From: Neobacillus nitrireducens
Lineage (GTDB): Bacteria; Bacillota; Bacilli; Bacillales; Cytobacillaceae
Direction: 5' to 3'
Assembly (NCBI RefSeq): GCF_030915405.1
Contig: NZ_CP133262.1
Span: 2,666,001-2,730,000 of the forward strand
DNA: 64,000 nt
Part shown: in pieces, positions 55,902 through 64,000 of the stretch
Position numbering within the stretch: the first letter of the stretch is position 1
Layout: the number at the start of each line of letters is the position of its first letter
Position numbers and translations under genes: made by a program
Notes under the pieces: generated by a model
Databases searched by the model: none
Told to the model about the DNA's origin: nothing
The model's input: only the letters and a program-made list of their open reading frames with translations

Positions 55902-56657
55902 ATGGATCGAAACAAATTTTCAGCGATTGCCCATCGCAACCATGCATTCAGTAATCCAATCAGCGAAACAAAGCTCATGAAAATGCTCGACATTGTATCT
56001 CCGCAAGCTACTGATAAAGTTATAGATATCGGGGCAGGAAAGTGTGAACTGTTGATTCGCTTGGTGGAAAATTATCAAGTATCAGCTACCGCGATAGAAT
56101 TGTTTGACGGGGCCGTCGAGGAAGCAAAGCGCAAGGCTAGCAGCCGAATACCCGAGGGGAGTATTGAATTTATTCTGGATGATGCCTCAGCAGCGATCGA
56201 GAGATGTAAGCCTGATGGCTATGATTTGGGTATTTGTATCGGTTCTACGCACGCATTAGGCGGACTTGAACCAACCCTAGAGACACTCAAGCGCCTAGTA
56301 AAGAAAAATGGCTATATTTTGATAGGTGAAGGCTATTGGAAACAAACTCCAAGTCCCGAGTATTTAGAGGCTCTTGGGGGCGCAGACGAGTCAGAATGTA
56401 AGAGCCATGCGGATACCGTTAAGACTGGCGAGGAATTAGGATTAATCCCGCTATGGTCTTATGTTGCCAACGAGGATGACTGGGATGATTACGAATGGCT
56501 CTATTCGATGTCAGTTGAGAATTATTGTCTTCTTAATCCTGATGACCCCGACCATGATGCGATGTTGGACCGGATTCGAACATGGCGACGGACTTATTTG
56601 AAATGGGGCAGGGATACGTTGGGATTCGGGTTGTATTTGTACCGGAATAACAAATAA
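55902..56657 (+). CDS. Class I SAM-dependent methyltransferase
   Basis: 251 residues. Motif I VIDIGAGKCELLIRL (about 40-54), an acidic motif II (ATAIELFDGAVEEAKRKA) and the post-motif DLGICIGSTHALGGLEPTLETL form a SAM-binding Rossmann-like fold. The substrate is unknown; the C-terminal third (DDWDDYEWLYSMSVENYCLL) is family-specific. GGAGCCC about seven to ten bases before the ATG. Monocistronic. Confidence 0.8.
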   Translation: MDRNKFSAIAHRNHAFSNPISETKLMKMLDIVSPQATDKVIDIGAGKCELLIRLVENYQVSATAIELFDGAVEEAKRKASSRIPEGSIEFILDDASAAIERCKPDGYDLGICIGSTHALGGLEPTLETLKRLVKKNGYILIGEGYWKQTPSPEYLEALGGADESECKSHADTVKTGEELGLIPLWSYVANEDDWDDYEWLYSMSVENYCLLNPDDPDHDAMLDRIRTWRRTYLKWGRDTLGFGLYLYRNNK

Positions 56658-56717
56658 CACTCTTTCAAGTAAAACCAGACAGGTGAATGCAAGTCATACC
56701 AAGGATTCAAGCCTATT

Positions 56718-56942
56718 TAATCAAACGTTTGATTAGTTTTTTCGGGTATTTTTACTTCCATTTTTAATTAAACGTTTGATTAGTTTTTTCCAAAAAAAAA
56801 TCCCCCCTCCTTATAAAACCATCTATACCAAGGCCTCAACCCACTTTAATCAATCGTTTGATTAGTTTATCCGAAAAAACTCATTCCCTCAGAAAACTAT
56901 ACCTACCAAGGCTTAAGCCCTTTTTAATCAAACGTTTGATTA
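56718..56942. repeat. Array of four TAATCAAACGTTTGATTA palindromes
   Basis: Copies at 56718-56735, 56765-56782 (TAATTAAACG..), 56847-56864 (TAATCAATCG..) and 56925-56942. Copies 1, 3 and 4 share upstream ACCAAGG..(T/C)AA.CC, so the whole unit of about 80 bp has been duplicated. All are followed by AGTTT(T). The array fills most of the 390-bp gap between the methyltransferase and the MarR gene. Confidence 0.75.
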
Positions 56943-56999
56943 GTTTCCTACCAGATTCAGCCTTAGACATTCTTATCAGACTTTGTTACACTATTATAG

Positions 57000-57012
57000 T
57001 TACCCAAGGTAA
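57000..57012. promoter_or_regulatory. Possible MarR operator
   Basis: TTACCCAAGGTAA, a palindrome just downstream of a plausible -10 (TATAGT, with TTATCA 16 bases upstream) of the marR-MFS pair. Confidence 0.4.
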
Positions 57013-57044
57013 TTATTACTCTAGCTAACTATTTTGTAAGGGGT

Positions 57045-57473
57045 GTGTTTCAAATAAAGACTTCTCAAAAATTCTTCCACCAATTACTGATGTTATACCG
57101 GCCCTTTGAAAATAAACTTAATTTCCATCTAGCCGAACATCAGTTGCACCGAGCGCAATGGTCAATTTTTTACTATTTATTCAATAATGGCTCGGCAACT
57201 CTTGTGGAACTTTCTCATTATCTTTATGTTGAGAAGCCCACTATCACCCGTACCATGAATCGCTTGGAAGAACTAGGCTATGTGGAGCATGTTCCAAGCA
57301 ATGATAAACGAGAAAAGAGAACACAGCTGACAGAGCTTGGCAGAAATGTATATGCGGAGGTCCGTGTCACAATTGATCAATTTGAAACTGATATTTTAAA
57401 AGGAGTCTCAGAGCGAGAACAGCTCGAGGCCATCCGTATTATGGGTGAAATTCGCAATAATATTATTAAGTAA
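57045..57473 (+). CDS. MarR family transcriptional regulator
   Basis: 142 residues, winged helix of the MarR type: QWSIFYYLFNNGSATLVELS, recognition helix LYVEKPTITRTMNRLEELGYV, and the wing SNDKREKRTQLTELG. It probably represses the MFS exporter whose start lies 13 bases past its stop. The assigned GTG start is almost inside the AAGGGG ribosome site, so the true start may be a few codons downstream at a non-ATG codon. Confidence 0.85.
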   Translation: MFQIKTSQKFFHQLLMLYRPFENKLNFHLAEHQLHRAQWSIFYYLFNNGSATLVELSHYLYVEKPTITRTMNRLEELGYVEHVPSNDKREKRTQLTELGRNVYAEVRVTIDQFETDILKGVSEREQLEAIRIMGEIRNNIIK

Positions 57474-57486
57474 GGGGTCTTTAAAA

Positions 57487-58701
57487 GTGAATCAACCGAG
57501 AGCTAAACTGTGGACAAAGGATTTTACGATTATTTCCGGAGTCAATTTTTTAGTAACTTTAGTTTTTTATTTATTAATCGTCATTATCGGTGTCTATGCC
57601 GTTGATGAATTTCATGCTTCTACAAGTCAAGCAGGACTTGTCACCGGGATCTTTATTGTCGGGTCGCTAATTGGACGATTGGTCATTGGCCGATTTATCG
57701 AGTCAATTGGCCGTAGGAAAACGTTATTCATTGGGATCATCTTTTTTATTTTGACGCTTCTTTTATATTTTGTGAATATGGGGATCACCTTCTTGCTTAT
57801 CACCCGCTTACTTCATGGGATTGCAGGGGGAATGGTCGGCACAGCGACAGGTACGATTGTGGCCCAGATTATTCCTTCAACTCGTAAAGCAGAAGGAATC
57901 GGCTACTACAGTATGAGTGCGACATTAGCTACCGCTGTTGGACCCTTCATCGGACTGTATATGACCCAGCATACCGATTATCAAATGATTTTTATTTTCT
58001 CTCTTGTCTTAGGGGTAATTAGTTTAATCACTGCCTACTTCGTGGATGTGCCGCAATTGGACCGATTGGTCCAACCAACTGAAACAAAAGGATTTAAGTT
58101 ATCTAATTATATTGAGCCAAAAGCACTTCCCATCGCGGTTATTACATTAGTAGTCGCCTTTTGTTATTCCAGCGTTCTTTCTTTTATTAACTTCTATGCA
58201 ATAGAAATTAACCTAGTAAGTGCTGCAAGTTTCTTTTTCTTAGTTTATTCCATTGCTGTCTTGTTATCACGCCCCATCACTGGACGTTTAATGGACTTGA
58301 AGGGTGCAAATTCGATTATGTATCCAGGCCTTGTCATCTTTGCGATTGGCTTGTTCCTGTTAAGTTCAGCAAGTATGAGCGCCACCTTATTATTAGCTGG
58401 TGTTCTGATTGGCCTTGGTTTCGGAAACATGCAATCAAGCACTCAGGCGGTAGCAGTTAAAGTGACTCCTCCCCATAGGATGGGATTAGCAACGTCTACC
58501 TTCTTTATCTTTCTTGATGCAGGGCTTGGATTCGGTCCCTATATCCTTGGATTCATCATTCCATTAACAGGCTACAGGACTCTATATGTTATCTTGGGGG
58601 TTGTTGCCCTTGCAACGATTGTTCTTTACTACTTCCTGCACGGGAAGAATGAAAAGTCGCGAAGGTCGATTATGCACCGACCAACACCTGAAACGAATTG
58701 A
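57487..58701 (+). CDS. MFS transporter (probable drug or metabolite efflux)
   Basis: About 404 residues with twelve membrane helices. RFIESIGRRKTLFIG is the MFS motif A loop; LLHGIAGGMVGTATGTIVAQIIP is typical of the DHA1-like branch. GTG at 57487 with AAGGGG upstream. Co-transcribed with the MarR gene, which suggests inducible efflux of a toxic compound (inference). Confidence 0.85.
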   Translation: MNQPRAKLWTKDFTIISGVNFLVTLVFYLLIVIIGVYAVDEFHASTSQAGLVTGIFIVGSLIGRLVIGRFIESIGRRKTLFIGIIFFILTLLLYFVNMGITFLLITRLLHGIAGGMVGTATGTIVAQIIPSTRKAEGIGYYSMSATLATAVGPFIGLYMTQHTDYQMIFIFSLVLGVISLITAYFVDVPQLDRLVQPTETKGFKLSNYIEPKALPIAVITLVVAFCYSSVLSFINFYAIEINLVSAASFFFLVYSIAVLLSRPITGRLMDLKGANSIMYPGLVIFAIGLFLLSSASMSATLLLAGVLIGLGFGNMQSSTQAVAVKVTPPHRMGLATSTFFIFLDAGLGFGPYILGFIIPLTGYRTLYVILGVVALATIVLYYFLHGKNEKSRRSIMHRPTPETN

Positions 58702-58793
58702 TTTCCAAAACCGGCTTCTCTCAAGTCAGACATAAAACCAGTTTACAGCAAATATGATTATCATAAGAATCCTAATTAAAGGGGTCGGTAGAT

Positions 58794-58988
58794 TTGATAA
58801 TTTTCAATAAAATTGCCTTATCCTTTGTTGTCTTCTTTTCCTTCAGCATAATCATAAATACTTACTTAGGAGAAAAGGAACAGGTGCAATCGAATGTTAT
58901 TTACTTGTGTTTAAACGGGTTTGCCTACATCGTATCTGCCTTAGAAGTTGAAAAGGAAAAACAGCGTTTAGAAATGGCGGAAGTTTGA
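58794..58988 (+). CDS. Small membrane protein (64 residues)
   Basis: One or two hydrophobic segments (about 2-22 and 37-52) and a charged tail (EVEKEKQRLEMAEV). TTG start nine bases after AAAGGGG. No family recognised; moderate support from the ribosome site only. Confidence 0.45.
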   Translation: MIIFNKIALSFVVFFSFSIIINTYLGEKEQVQSNVIYLCLNGFAYIVSALEVEKEKQRLEMAEV

Positions 58989-59018
58989 CAACAATTTCAA
59001 AAAAAGTTCCAATTCCTC

Positions 59019-59047
59019 TTGAACAAAAAGGAATATTCTGATATATT
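59019..59047 (+). promoter_or_regulatory. Sigma-A promoter of the lysine-riboswitch transcript
   Basis: TTGAAC, 17-base spacer, TATATT; transcription would begin just ahead of the riboswitch. Confidence 0.7.
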
Positions 59048-59083
59048 TACAGTCAATTAAATATTTTCTTACTTCAATTTTTT

Positions 59084-59268
59084 GAAGTGAGGATAGAGGC
59101 GCAAAGACCATAAGTACACAATATGAGGATAATGAGATCTAATGATGATTGTGAAAAGGGGAATTTGCCGAAGCTTCAATGAATCTCATGGTCTTGAAGC
59201 TGGTTCTGCTATTGAAAAAATACAGAACTGTCATATAGGAAACTATATGGAGGGCTATCTTACGCACG
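59084..59268 (+). ncRNA. Lysine riboswitch (L box) upstream of dapA
   Basis: The core matches the L-box consensus closely: P1 GTGAGGATAG pairs with CTATCTTAC; GATAGAGGCGC near the 5' end; ATGAGATCTAATGATG; GAAAAGGGGAATTTGCCGAAG; GCTGGTTCTGC...AACTGTC; and GGAGGGCTATCTTACG at the 3' end. Lysine binding is expected to favour the downstream terminator and reduce dapA transcription. Confidence 0.95.
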
Positions 59269-59290
59269 GGAACTTATTTTTATGTTTCTA

Positions 59291-59322
59291 CTGCAACAGC
59301 GAACCCTCGTTGTTGCTTTTTT
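59291..59322 (+). terminator. Riboswitch-controlled terminator before dapA
   Basis: GCAACAGCG/CGTTGTTGC-type stem followed by six T, about 70 bases before the dapA ATG. Confidence 0.85.
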
Positions 59323-59391
59323 GCGTTAAATGATAAATGGCCTTACCCACCTCTAAATTTTATAAAAAATTTATATAAAGGGTGAGAAAAA

Positions 59392-60279
59392 ATGAATTTT
59401 GGCCAATTATTAACCGCAATGGTTACGCCATTTGATCAAAATGGTGAAGCAGATTTTAACGCCACGAGAAATTTAGTAGACTATTTAATCGAAAATGGTA
59501 CGGATGGAATCGTTGTTGCTGGTACAACCGGGGAATCACCTACTTTATCGTCTGAAGAAAAAGTTGCTTTATTTCAATTTGTTGTCAATGTTGTCAATGG
59601 AAGAGTTCCGGTTATCGCCGGTACCGGCTCAAATAACACCAGAGCTTCCATCAGCTTAACAAAGCAAGCTGAAGAAGCCGGTGTCGATGGGATTATGCTT
59701 GTTGCCCCTTATTACAATAAGCCATCTCAGGAAGGTATGTATCAACACTTCAAGGCAATTGCTGAATCCACATCATTACCGATTATGATATATAATATCC
59801 CGGGACGATGTGCAGTCAACATATCCGCAGAGACCATCGTTCGACTTTCACAGCTTCCTAATATTGTTGCAGTAAAAGAAGCAAGCGGCAACCTTGATGC
59901 TATGGCTGAAATTATTAGCCAAACACCAAGTGATTTTTCTCTTTATAGTGGGGACGATGGCTTAACCTTGCCGGTCTTAGCGATTGGCGGAACCGGAGTG
60001 GTATCCGTTGCATCCCATGTCATTGGGAATGAAATGAAAGATATGATTCAACTATTTAAAAATGGGCAAGTCCAAGAGGCTGCTAGTGCCCATCGACGTC
60101 TCCTCCCGATTATGAAAGCTTTATTTACTGCACCAAACCCGGCACCTGTGAAGGCTGCATTAAATATCAATGGTGTTAATGTTGGAGGGCTTCGCCTTCC
60201 GTTGCTGCCATTAAGCGATGAAGAAAAGAGTGCATTACAAGCTGTTCTTCCTGCTAGAAAAATCAAAGTAATATTTTAG
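59392..60279 (+). CDS. dapA: 4-hydroxy-tetrahydrodipicolinate synthase
   Basis: 295 residues; condenses pyruvate with aspartate semialdehyde, first step of the lysine/DAP/dipicolinate branch. The Schiff-base lysine is Lys162 (VAVKEASGN), Tyr134 is in YNIPGRC, and GTTGESPTLSS binds pyruvate. AAGGGTGAG precedes the ATG. It lies behind a lysine riboswitch and, unlike the B. subtilis arrangement, asd and dapG are not upstream, so this may be an extra, lysine-regulated copy. Confidence 0.95.
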   Translation: MNFGQLLTAMVTPFDQNGEADFNATRNLVDYLIENGTDGIVVAGTTGESPTLSSEEKVALFQFVVNVVNGRVPVIAGTGSNNTRASISLTKQAEEAGVDGIMLVAPYYNKPSQEGMYQHFKAIAESTSLPIMIYNIPGRCAVNISAETIVRLSQLPNIVAVKEASGNLDAMAEIISQTPSDFSLYSGDDGLTLPVLAIGGTGVVSVASHVIGNEMKDMIQLFKNGQVQEAASAHRRLLPIMKALFTAPNPAPVKAALNINGVNVGGLRLPLLPLSDEEKSALQAVLPARKIKVIF

Positions 60280-60286
60280 AAAAAAT

Positions 60287-60333
60287 AAGCTGTTGAACTC
60301 CCCTTAATGCGGTAGTTTGACAGCTTTTCTTTT
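60287..60333 (+). terminator. Terminator between dapA and the RNase J gene
   Basis: AAGCTGTTGAACT pairs with AGTTTGACAGCTT (one mismatch region) followed by TTCTTTTT. Confidence 0.7.
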
Positions 60334-60424
60334 TATAAAAAAAATTTTAGCTCCCTCCTCCCGATATTGTCCATCTAAAGGGGCATACTAACCCTATTTA
60401 CTTGGGATAAGGAGGATATAAACT

Positions 60425-62098
60425 TTGCGAACCAATGATAGGTCATTATCTATTTTCGCTTTAGGCGGAATCAGTGAAATTGGAAAAAACATGTATGTGG
60501 TTCAATATGCTGACGATATCTTTATCGTCGACTGCGGTGGTAAATTTCCAGATGAAAGTTTGTTAGGAATTGATTTGATTATTCCCGATATTACCTACTT
60601 AGAAGAAAATCAGGAGAAAATCCGCGCTTTAATTGTGACCCACGGGCACGAGGATCATATTGGAGGTATTCCATATATCCTTAGAAAATTAAATATCCCT
60701 ATCTATGCCACTCATTTTACTCTCGGTCTCATCGAATTAAAAATAGACGAGCATCGACTCCATGGAAACACCAAACTCATGACGATTGATACTAATTCGA
60801 AACTTGAGTTTGGAGATGTAGCTGTTTCCTTTTTCAGAGTAAGCCATAGTATCCCTGATTGTCTTGGCATTGTCTTTCATACACCTGAGGGGAATGTTGT
60901 TCATACGGGAGACTTCAAGTTCGACTTAACACCTGTGAATAATCAACATTCAGATATTCATAAAATGGCCAATATCGGTCAGCTAGGTGTCCTAGTTTTA
61001 CTATCTGAAAGTACCAACGCTGAGCGTAAAGGACTAACACCTACCGAACAAATCATTGGTGATCATTTGGATGAGGCGTTCATGAAGGCTGACGGGAAAA
61101 TATTTATCTCCACGTTTGCATCGAATGTAAACCGAGTCCAACAGGTGGTTGCGGCGGCGATCAAGGCCAATCGAAAGATAGCCCTTCTTGGCCGGAGTAT
61201 GGTAAATGTGGTCTCTGTTGCGATTGATCGTGGTTATTTAAACATGCCCGAGGGGATGCTCATCGAACCACGCGAGGTCGACAGACTTCCACCTGAAAAG
61301 GTGGTCATCCTTTGTACAGGTAGTCAAGGGGAGCAAATGGCAGCTCTTTCCCGCTTAGCGAGCGGAAATTTTCGTGATGTCTCCGTTTATCCTGGCGATA
61401 CGGTTATTTTAGCTGCCTCTCCAATCCCTGGAAATGAAAAGGATGTTTCTCGGATTATCGACAACCTATTTCAATTGGGTGCCAAAGTAATCTATGGTTC
61501 CGGAAGTACTACAGGGATGCATGTTTCCGGACATGGCTACCAGGAAGACTTAAAACTGATGCTTACCTTAATGAAACCTACCTATTTTATACCGATTCAC
61601 GGTGAGTATCGTATGCTGCACCACCACCGTTTGTTAGCTGAGTCCGTGGGAGTCGAGAAGGGAAATACCTTCATTATTAAAAATGGGGATGTCGTCGATG
61701 TGGAAAACCAAGTGGCTCGTCAGACCCGGTCTGTACCAGCTGGGGATACATATGTGGACGGGATGGGTGTTGGCGATGTTGGAGAAATTGTGTTACGCGA
61801 CCGAAAGCAACTTTCTGAAGATGGTATGCTCGTGATTGTGATTACCATTAATAAAGGGGACCGGCGGATTATTTCCGGGCCAGACACCATTACCCGTGGT
61901 TTCGTCTACGCCAGAAACTCGGATGAACTTCTAAAAGAGATCAATCGCCTGGCCAAGAAAACCATTAATGACCTGCAAAGTGAGAATATCCGGCAATGGA
62001 ACATCATCAAACAAAACATCAAAAAAACTGTCGGTCAATATGTATTCACCCAAACCAAGCGAAAACCCATGATCCTCCCGATTATTATAGAAATTTAA
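60425..62098 (+). CDS. Ribonuclease J family protein
   Basis: 557 residues; metallo-beta-lactamase/beta-CASP ribonuclease acting in mRNA and rRNA processing. The full metal-binding motif THGHEDHIGG (His73, His75, Asp77, His78), VHTGDFKFD, GRSM, ILCTGSQGE, IHGEYRM and SGHGY motifs are present. In B. subtilis dapA is followed by rnjB, but RNase J2 has a degenerate HxHxDH motif whereas this copy is intact and RnjA-like, so it may be a third paralogue. TTG start after GGAGG. Confidence 0.9.
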   Translation: MRTNDRSLSIFALGGISEIGKNMYVVQYADDIFIVDCGGKFPDESLLGIDLIIPDITYLEENQEKIRALIVTHGHEDHIGGIPYILRKLNIPIYATHFTLGLIELKIDEHRLHGNTKLMTIDTNSKLEFGDVAVSFFRVSHSIPDCLGIVFHTPEGNVVHTGDFKFDLTPVNNQHSDIHKMANIGQLGVLVLLSESTNAERKGLTPTEQIIGDHLDEAFMKADGKIFISTFASNVNRVQQVVAAAIKANRKIALLGRSMVNVVSVAIDRGYLNMPEGMLIEPREVDRLPPEKVVILCTGSQGEQMAALSRLASGNFRDVSVYPGDTVILAASPIPGNEKDVSRIIDNLFQLGAKVIYGSGSTTGMHVSGHGYQEDLKLMLTLMKPTYFIPIHGEYRMLHHHRLLAESVGVEKGNTFIIKNGDVVDVENQVARQTRSVPAGDTYVDGMGVGDVGEIVLRDRKQLSEDGMLVIVITINKGDRRIISGPDTITRGFVYARNSDELLKEINRLAKKTINDLQSENIRQWNIIKQNIKKTVGQYVFTQTKRKPMILPIIIEI

Positions 62099-62114
62099 AA
62101 GATAAAAGATTAAA

Positions 62115-62157
62115 GGTGTCAGGCACCATGTGAATATTTCACATGGTGCCTGACACC
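62115..62157. repeat. GGTGCCTGACACC palindrome, copy 5
   Basis: Perfect 20-bp arms with TAT loop (62115-62134 / 62138-62157), with A/T runs outside. It lies between the convergent RNase J and desR-remnant genes and abuts the latter's stop by seven bases. Confidence 0.85.
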
Positions 62158-62164
62158 CATTTTT

Positions 62165-62680
62165 TTATCCGGTTGGTAATTTCATTTTATCTAGGATGGT
62201 TGTCAGGTAATTTCTGACTGAGTTAACTTTTGTCGGTCTTTGGCCTTGCGCTTGGAATACTTCTAAATCCGCTTCGTAGTCATTTGAGTCCTCATTGATT
62301 AGTTCAGAACTGTATATGTGCTGTCCCTCGATGATTCTCCGAATCGAGCCTGCCAATTCTTCACTTGGGTTATCTTTCAATAAATACCCGCTTACATTCG
62401 CTTGTAAGATCCGTTCAAAATACCCGCTTCTGGGAAAGGTTGTTAAGATAATAACCTTGCAGCCAAAGGACATTAACGCCTCTGCTGCCTCAAGTCCACT
62501 CATTTCAGGCATCTCGATATCCATGATACAAACATCCGGCAGCAATTGGTGCACGAGTGCAAGCGCCTCTTCCCCATTACTTGCCTGGCCGACCACTTCC
62601 ATATCCTCCTCCAAATTGAGGAGAGAACCCATTGCTCCTAGCAGCATTTCCTGATCCTCAGCAATCACAATTCGAATCAT
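62165..62680 (-). pseudogene. desR: DesR-like response regulator with defective DNA-binding domain
   Basis: 171 residues instead of about 200. The receiver domain (about 1-120) is complete, with the phosphoacceptor Asp54 in CIMDIEMPE and Lys in SGYLLKDNPSEE. The LuxR-type helix-turn-helix is ruined: after DYEADLEVFQAQGQRPTK the sequence jumps to VNSVRNYLTTILDKMKLPTG and stops, so the positioning helix and the C-terminus are missing. In B. subtilis the kinase gene desK separates des and desR; here it is absent. A strong Shine-Dalgarno remains. It might still bind partners but probably not DNA. Confidence 0.75.
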
Positions 62681-62719
62681 CTATGTCCTCTCCTTATCTG
62701 GCAGCTGTTATGTAAATAA

Positions 62720-62746
62720 CAACTCCCCTTATTATGAAGGGGAGTT
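62720..62746 (-). terminator. Terminator of the desaturase gene
   Basis: AACTCCCCTT/AAGGGGAGTT stem with an AT-rich tail on the minus strand, between des and the desR remnant. Confidence 0.6.
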
Positions 62747-62764
62747 TGCCTGGTCATGATCTCA

Positions 62765-63796
62765 TTAAATTTCAGGTTTAACTTGAACAGAAAACCTTTT
62801 TTTAGCTAAAGCTTTGACTTCTTTAAAGCTGACAAAATTCTTTCTTTCCTCATCCCATAAACGGAAACGAAGTGAACGTAAGCTCGTCGCAAGCGTAATC
62901 GTCGGTACCTTTTGTAACGGCGGTGTATTTTTGTGTGCCTCTTCTAATTTGTAATTAGGCACTCTTGGGCTTAAATGGTGAACATGGTGGAAGCCGATAT
63001 TCCCTGTAAGCCATTGTAAAATTTTTGGAAGCTTAAAGAAAGAACTGCCTTCTACTGCAGCTTTCACATATTCCCACTCTTTATCCTCTTCAAAATAAGA
63101 ATCTTCAAACGTGTGCTGTACGTAGAACAACCAGATACCTGCTGCACCTGAAATCATGAAAATTGAGCCTTGTACTAATAGAAATGCCTGCCATCCAATT
63201 GCCCAACAAAGCAAGCTAATCAAAGCAACAATCAGAAGATTCGTCAAATACGTGTTGTTACGTTCTTTACTTTTAGCACCTTTGCGGTTAAATCGATTTT
63301 TTAAAAGGAACACATAAATTGGTCCTAAACCAAGCATGACCAATGGATTGCGATAAAAGCGATAGGCGAAACGTAGTTTAAGTGGTGCTGCCAAATATTC
63401 ATCAACGGTTAGCGTCCAAATGTCGCCTGTTCCGCGTTTATCCAAGTTCCCGCTTGTCGCATGATGAACCGAATGTTCGTGACCCCATTGATCGAACGGA
63501 AAGATGGTTAATACACCCATGGCCGTCCCAACAATGCGGTTAGCCTGGCGGTTTTTAAAAAAGGAGTGATGGGTACAATCATGAAATATAATGAAAATCC
63601 TCGTTAAAAATCCTGCTGCTACCACAATTGGAACTAATGCTAACCAATAGGAAACGGATAGGCTTAAATAGGCAAGGTACCACAAGACAAAAAACGGTAC
63701 GACAGTGTTAATAATCTGCCCTACACTTTCTTTTGTCGTTGATTGTTCAAAGGGAGCTATGTGTTTTTTTAGAGTTTTCGTATTTTGTATAGTCAT
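62765..63796 (-). CDS. des: Membrane fatty acid desaturase
   Basis: 343 residues with four main membrane helices. The three di-iron histidine boxes are present: HDCTHH (about 72-77), HSVHH (about 108-112) and HHVHH (about 271-275). It resembles B. subtilis delta-5 phospholipid desaturase Des, which fluidises the membrane in the cold. The regulator pair DesK-DesR that normally controls it is missing or broken downstream, so its control here must differ. Confidence 0.9.
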   Translation of the reverse strand: MTIQNTKTLKKHIAPFEQSTTKESVGQIINTVVPFFVLWYLAYLSLSVSYWLALVPIVVAAGFLTRIFIIFHDCTHHSFFKNRQANRIVGTAMGVLTIFPFDQWGHEHSVHHATSGNLDKRGTGDIWTLTVDEYLAAPLKLRFAYRFYRNPLVMLGLGPIYVFLLKNRFNRKGAKSKERNNTYLTNLLIVALISLLCWAIGWQAFLLVQGSIFMISGAAGIWLFYVQHTFEDSYFEEDKEWEYVKAAVEGSSFFKLPKILQWLTGNIGFHHVHHLSPRVPNYKLEEAHKNTPPLQKVPTITLATSLRSLRFRLWDEERKNFVSFKEVKALAKKRFSVQVKPEI

Positions 63797-63932
63797 TTTA
63801 TTGATTTCCCTTCCTTCTTTGTTTCGTTATATCTTATATCAAAAGTATAAGCGAAGGAATTTGTCCGTGTTAGTAGCAGGTGTCATGTACAGGGTATGAC
63901 AAATGTCACATTCCAATAATATTTTCAACAAA

Positions 63933-63980
63933 AAGGTGCCTGACACCAGATGCAGAAGTGCTTCTGGTGTCAGGCACCTT
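63933..63980. repeat. GGTGCCTGACACC palindrome, copy 6
   Basis: GGTGCCTGACACCAGA (63935-63950) pairs with TCTGGTGTCAGGCACC (63963-63978) around a small inner GCAGAAGTGC loop, with A run before and T run after: a bidirectional terminator form. Confidence 0.85.
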
Positions 63981-64000
63981 TTTTTCTAATCATATTTTTC

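Overview
The window looks like chromosomal DNA of an AT-rich, endospore-forming Gram-positive bacterium of the Bacillaceae. Reasons: strong Shine-Dalgarno sequences, frequent GTG/TTG starts, a GerA-type spore germination operon, TnrA/GlnR boxes, a BirA box with Firmicute spacing, a lysine riboswitch, and intergenic palindromes of a kind I associate with Bacillus/Neobacillus-like genomes (that genus-level guess is inference).

Layout. 0-5.5 kb: a cut-off NupC nucleoside transporter and an AmiS/UreI channel (minus), a FUSC-type membrane protein, then a two-gene carboxynorspermidine route to polyamines with a long leader that can fold and ends in a terminator. 5.7-10.6 kb: a 6-phospho-beta-glucosidase divergent from its GntR regulator, and an IclR regulator divergent from a Gfo/Idh/MocA dehydrogenase. 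10.6-20 kb: a frameshifted lytic transglycosylase, a LOG-family hydrolase, a gerAA-gerAC-gerAB operon, an RMD1/DUF155 protein, a lone bioB under a BirA operator, and a lipase-like hydrolase. 20-23 kb: an RlmN-family methyltransferase followed by 1.7 kb of repeats and gene debris. 23-31.7 kb: fabF, a phospholipase-A2-like miniprotein, a GNAT, a DUF2935 protein, glnK-amt under two TnrA/GlnR boxes, small proteins, and a branched-chain aminotransferase.

31.7-35.2 kb: a 52-bp tandem repeat, a CPA1 Na+/H+ antiporter and an esterase. 35.3-44.9 kb is the most interesting metabolic block: a PucR regulator, carbamate kinase, DUF1116 protein, FdrA, acetamidase/formamidase family protein, DUF2877 protein and NCS1 permease. 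FdrA + DUF1116 + DUF2877 match the three subunits of E. coli oxamic transcarbamylase (AllFGH). The cluster therefore looks like import of a nitrogen compound, phosphorolysis of a carbamoyl intermediate, and ATP recovery by carbamate kinase. 45-53 kb: threonine ammonia-lyase, a YjdM protein, and a LacI-type regulon in which an hxlAB-like pair and a 2-keto-3-deoxy-sugar operon (epimerase, kinase, transporter, aldolase) share the same palindromic operator.

53-64 kb: a plasmid-style actin/ParR segregation pair, a frameshifted quinone oxidoreductase, a second locus of the 52-bp repeat, a methyltransferase, an array of an 18-bp palindrome, a MarR-MFS pair, a lysine riboswitch driving dapA followed by an RNase J paralogue, and an eroded des locus (desaturase kept, desK absent, desR with a ruined DNA-binding domain).

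Two genes are broken at G homopolymers; these may be true pseudogenes or sequencing errors. Six copies of a GGTGCCTGACACC palindrome are scattered through the window, several placed as terminators.
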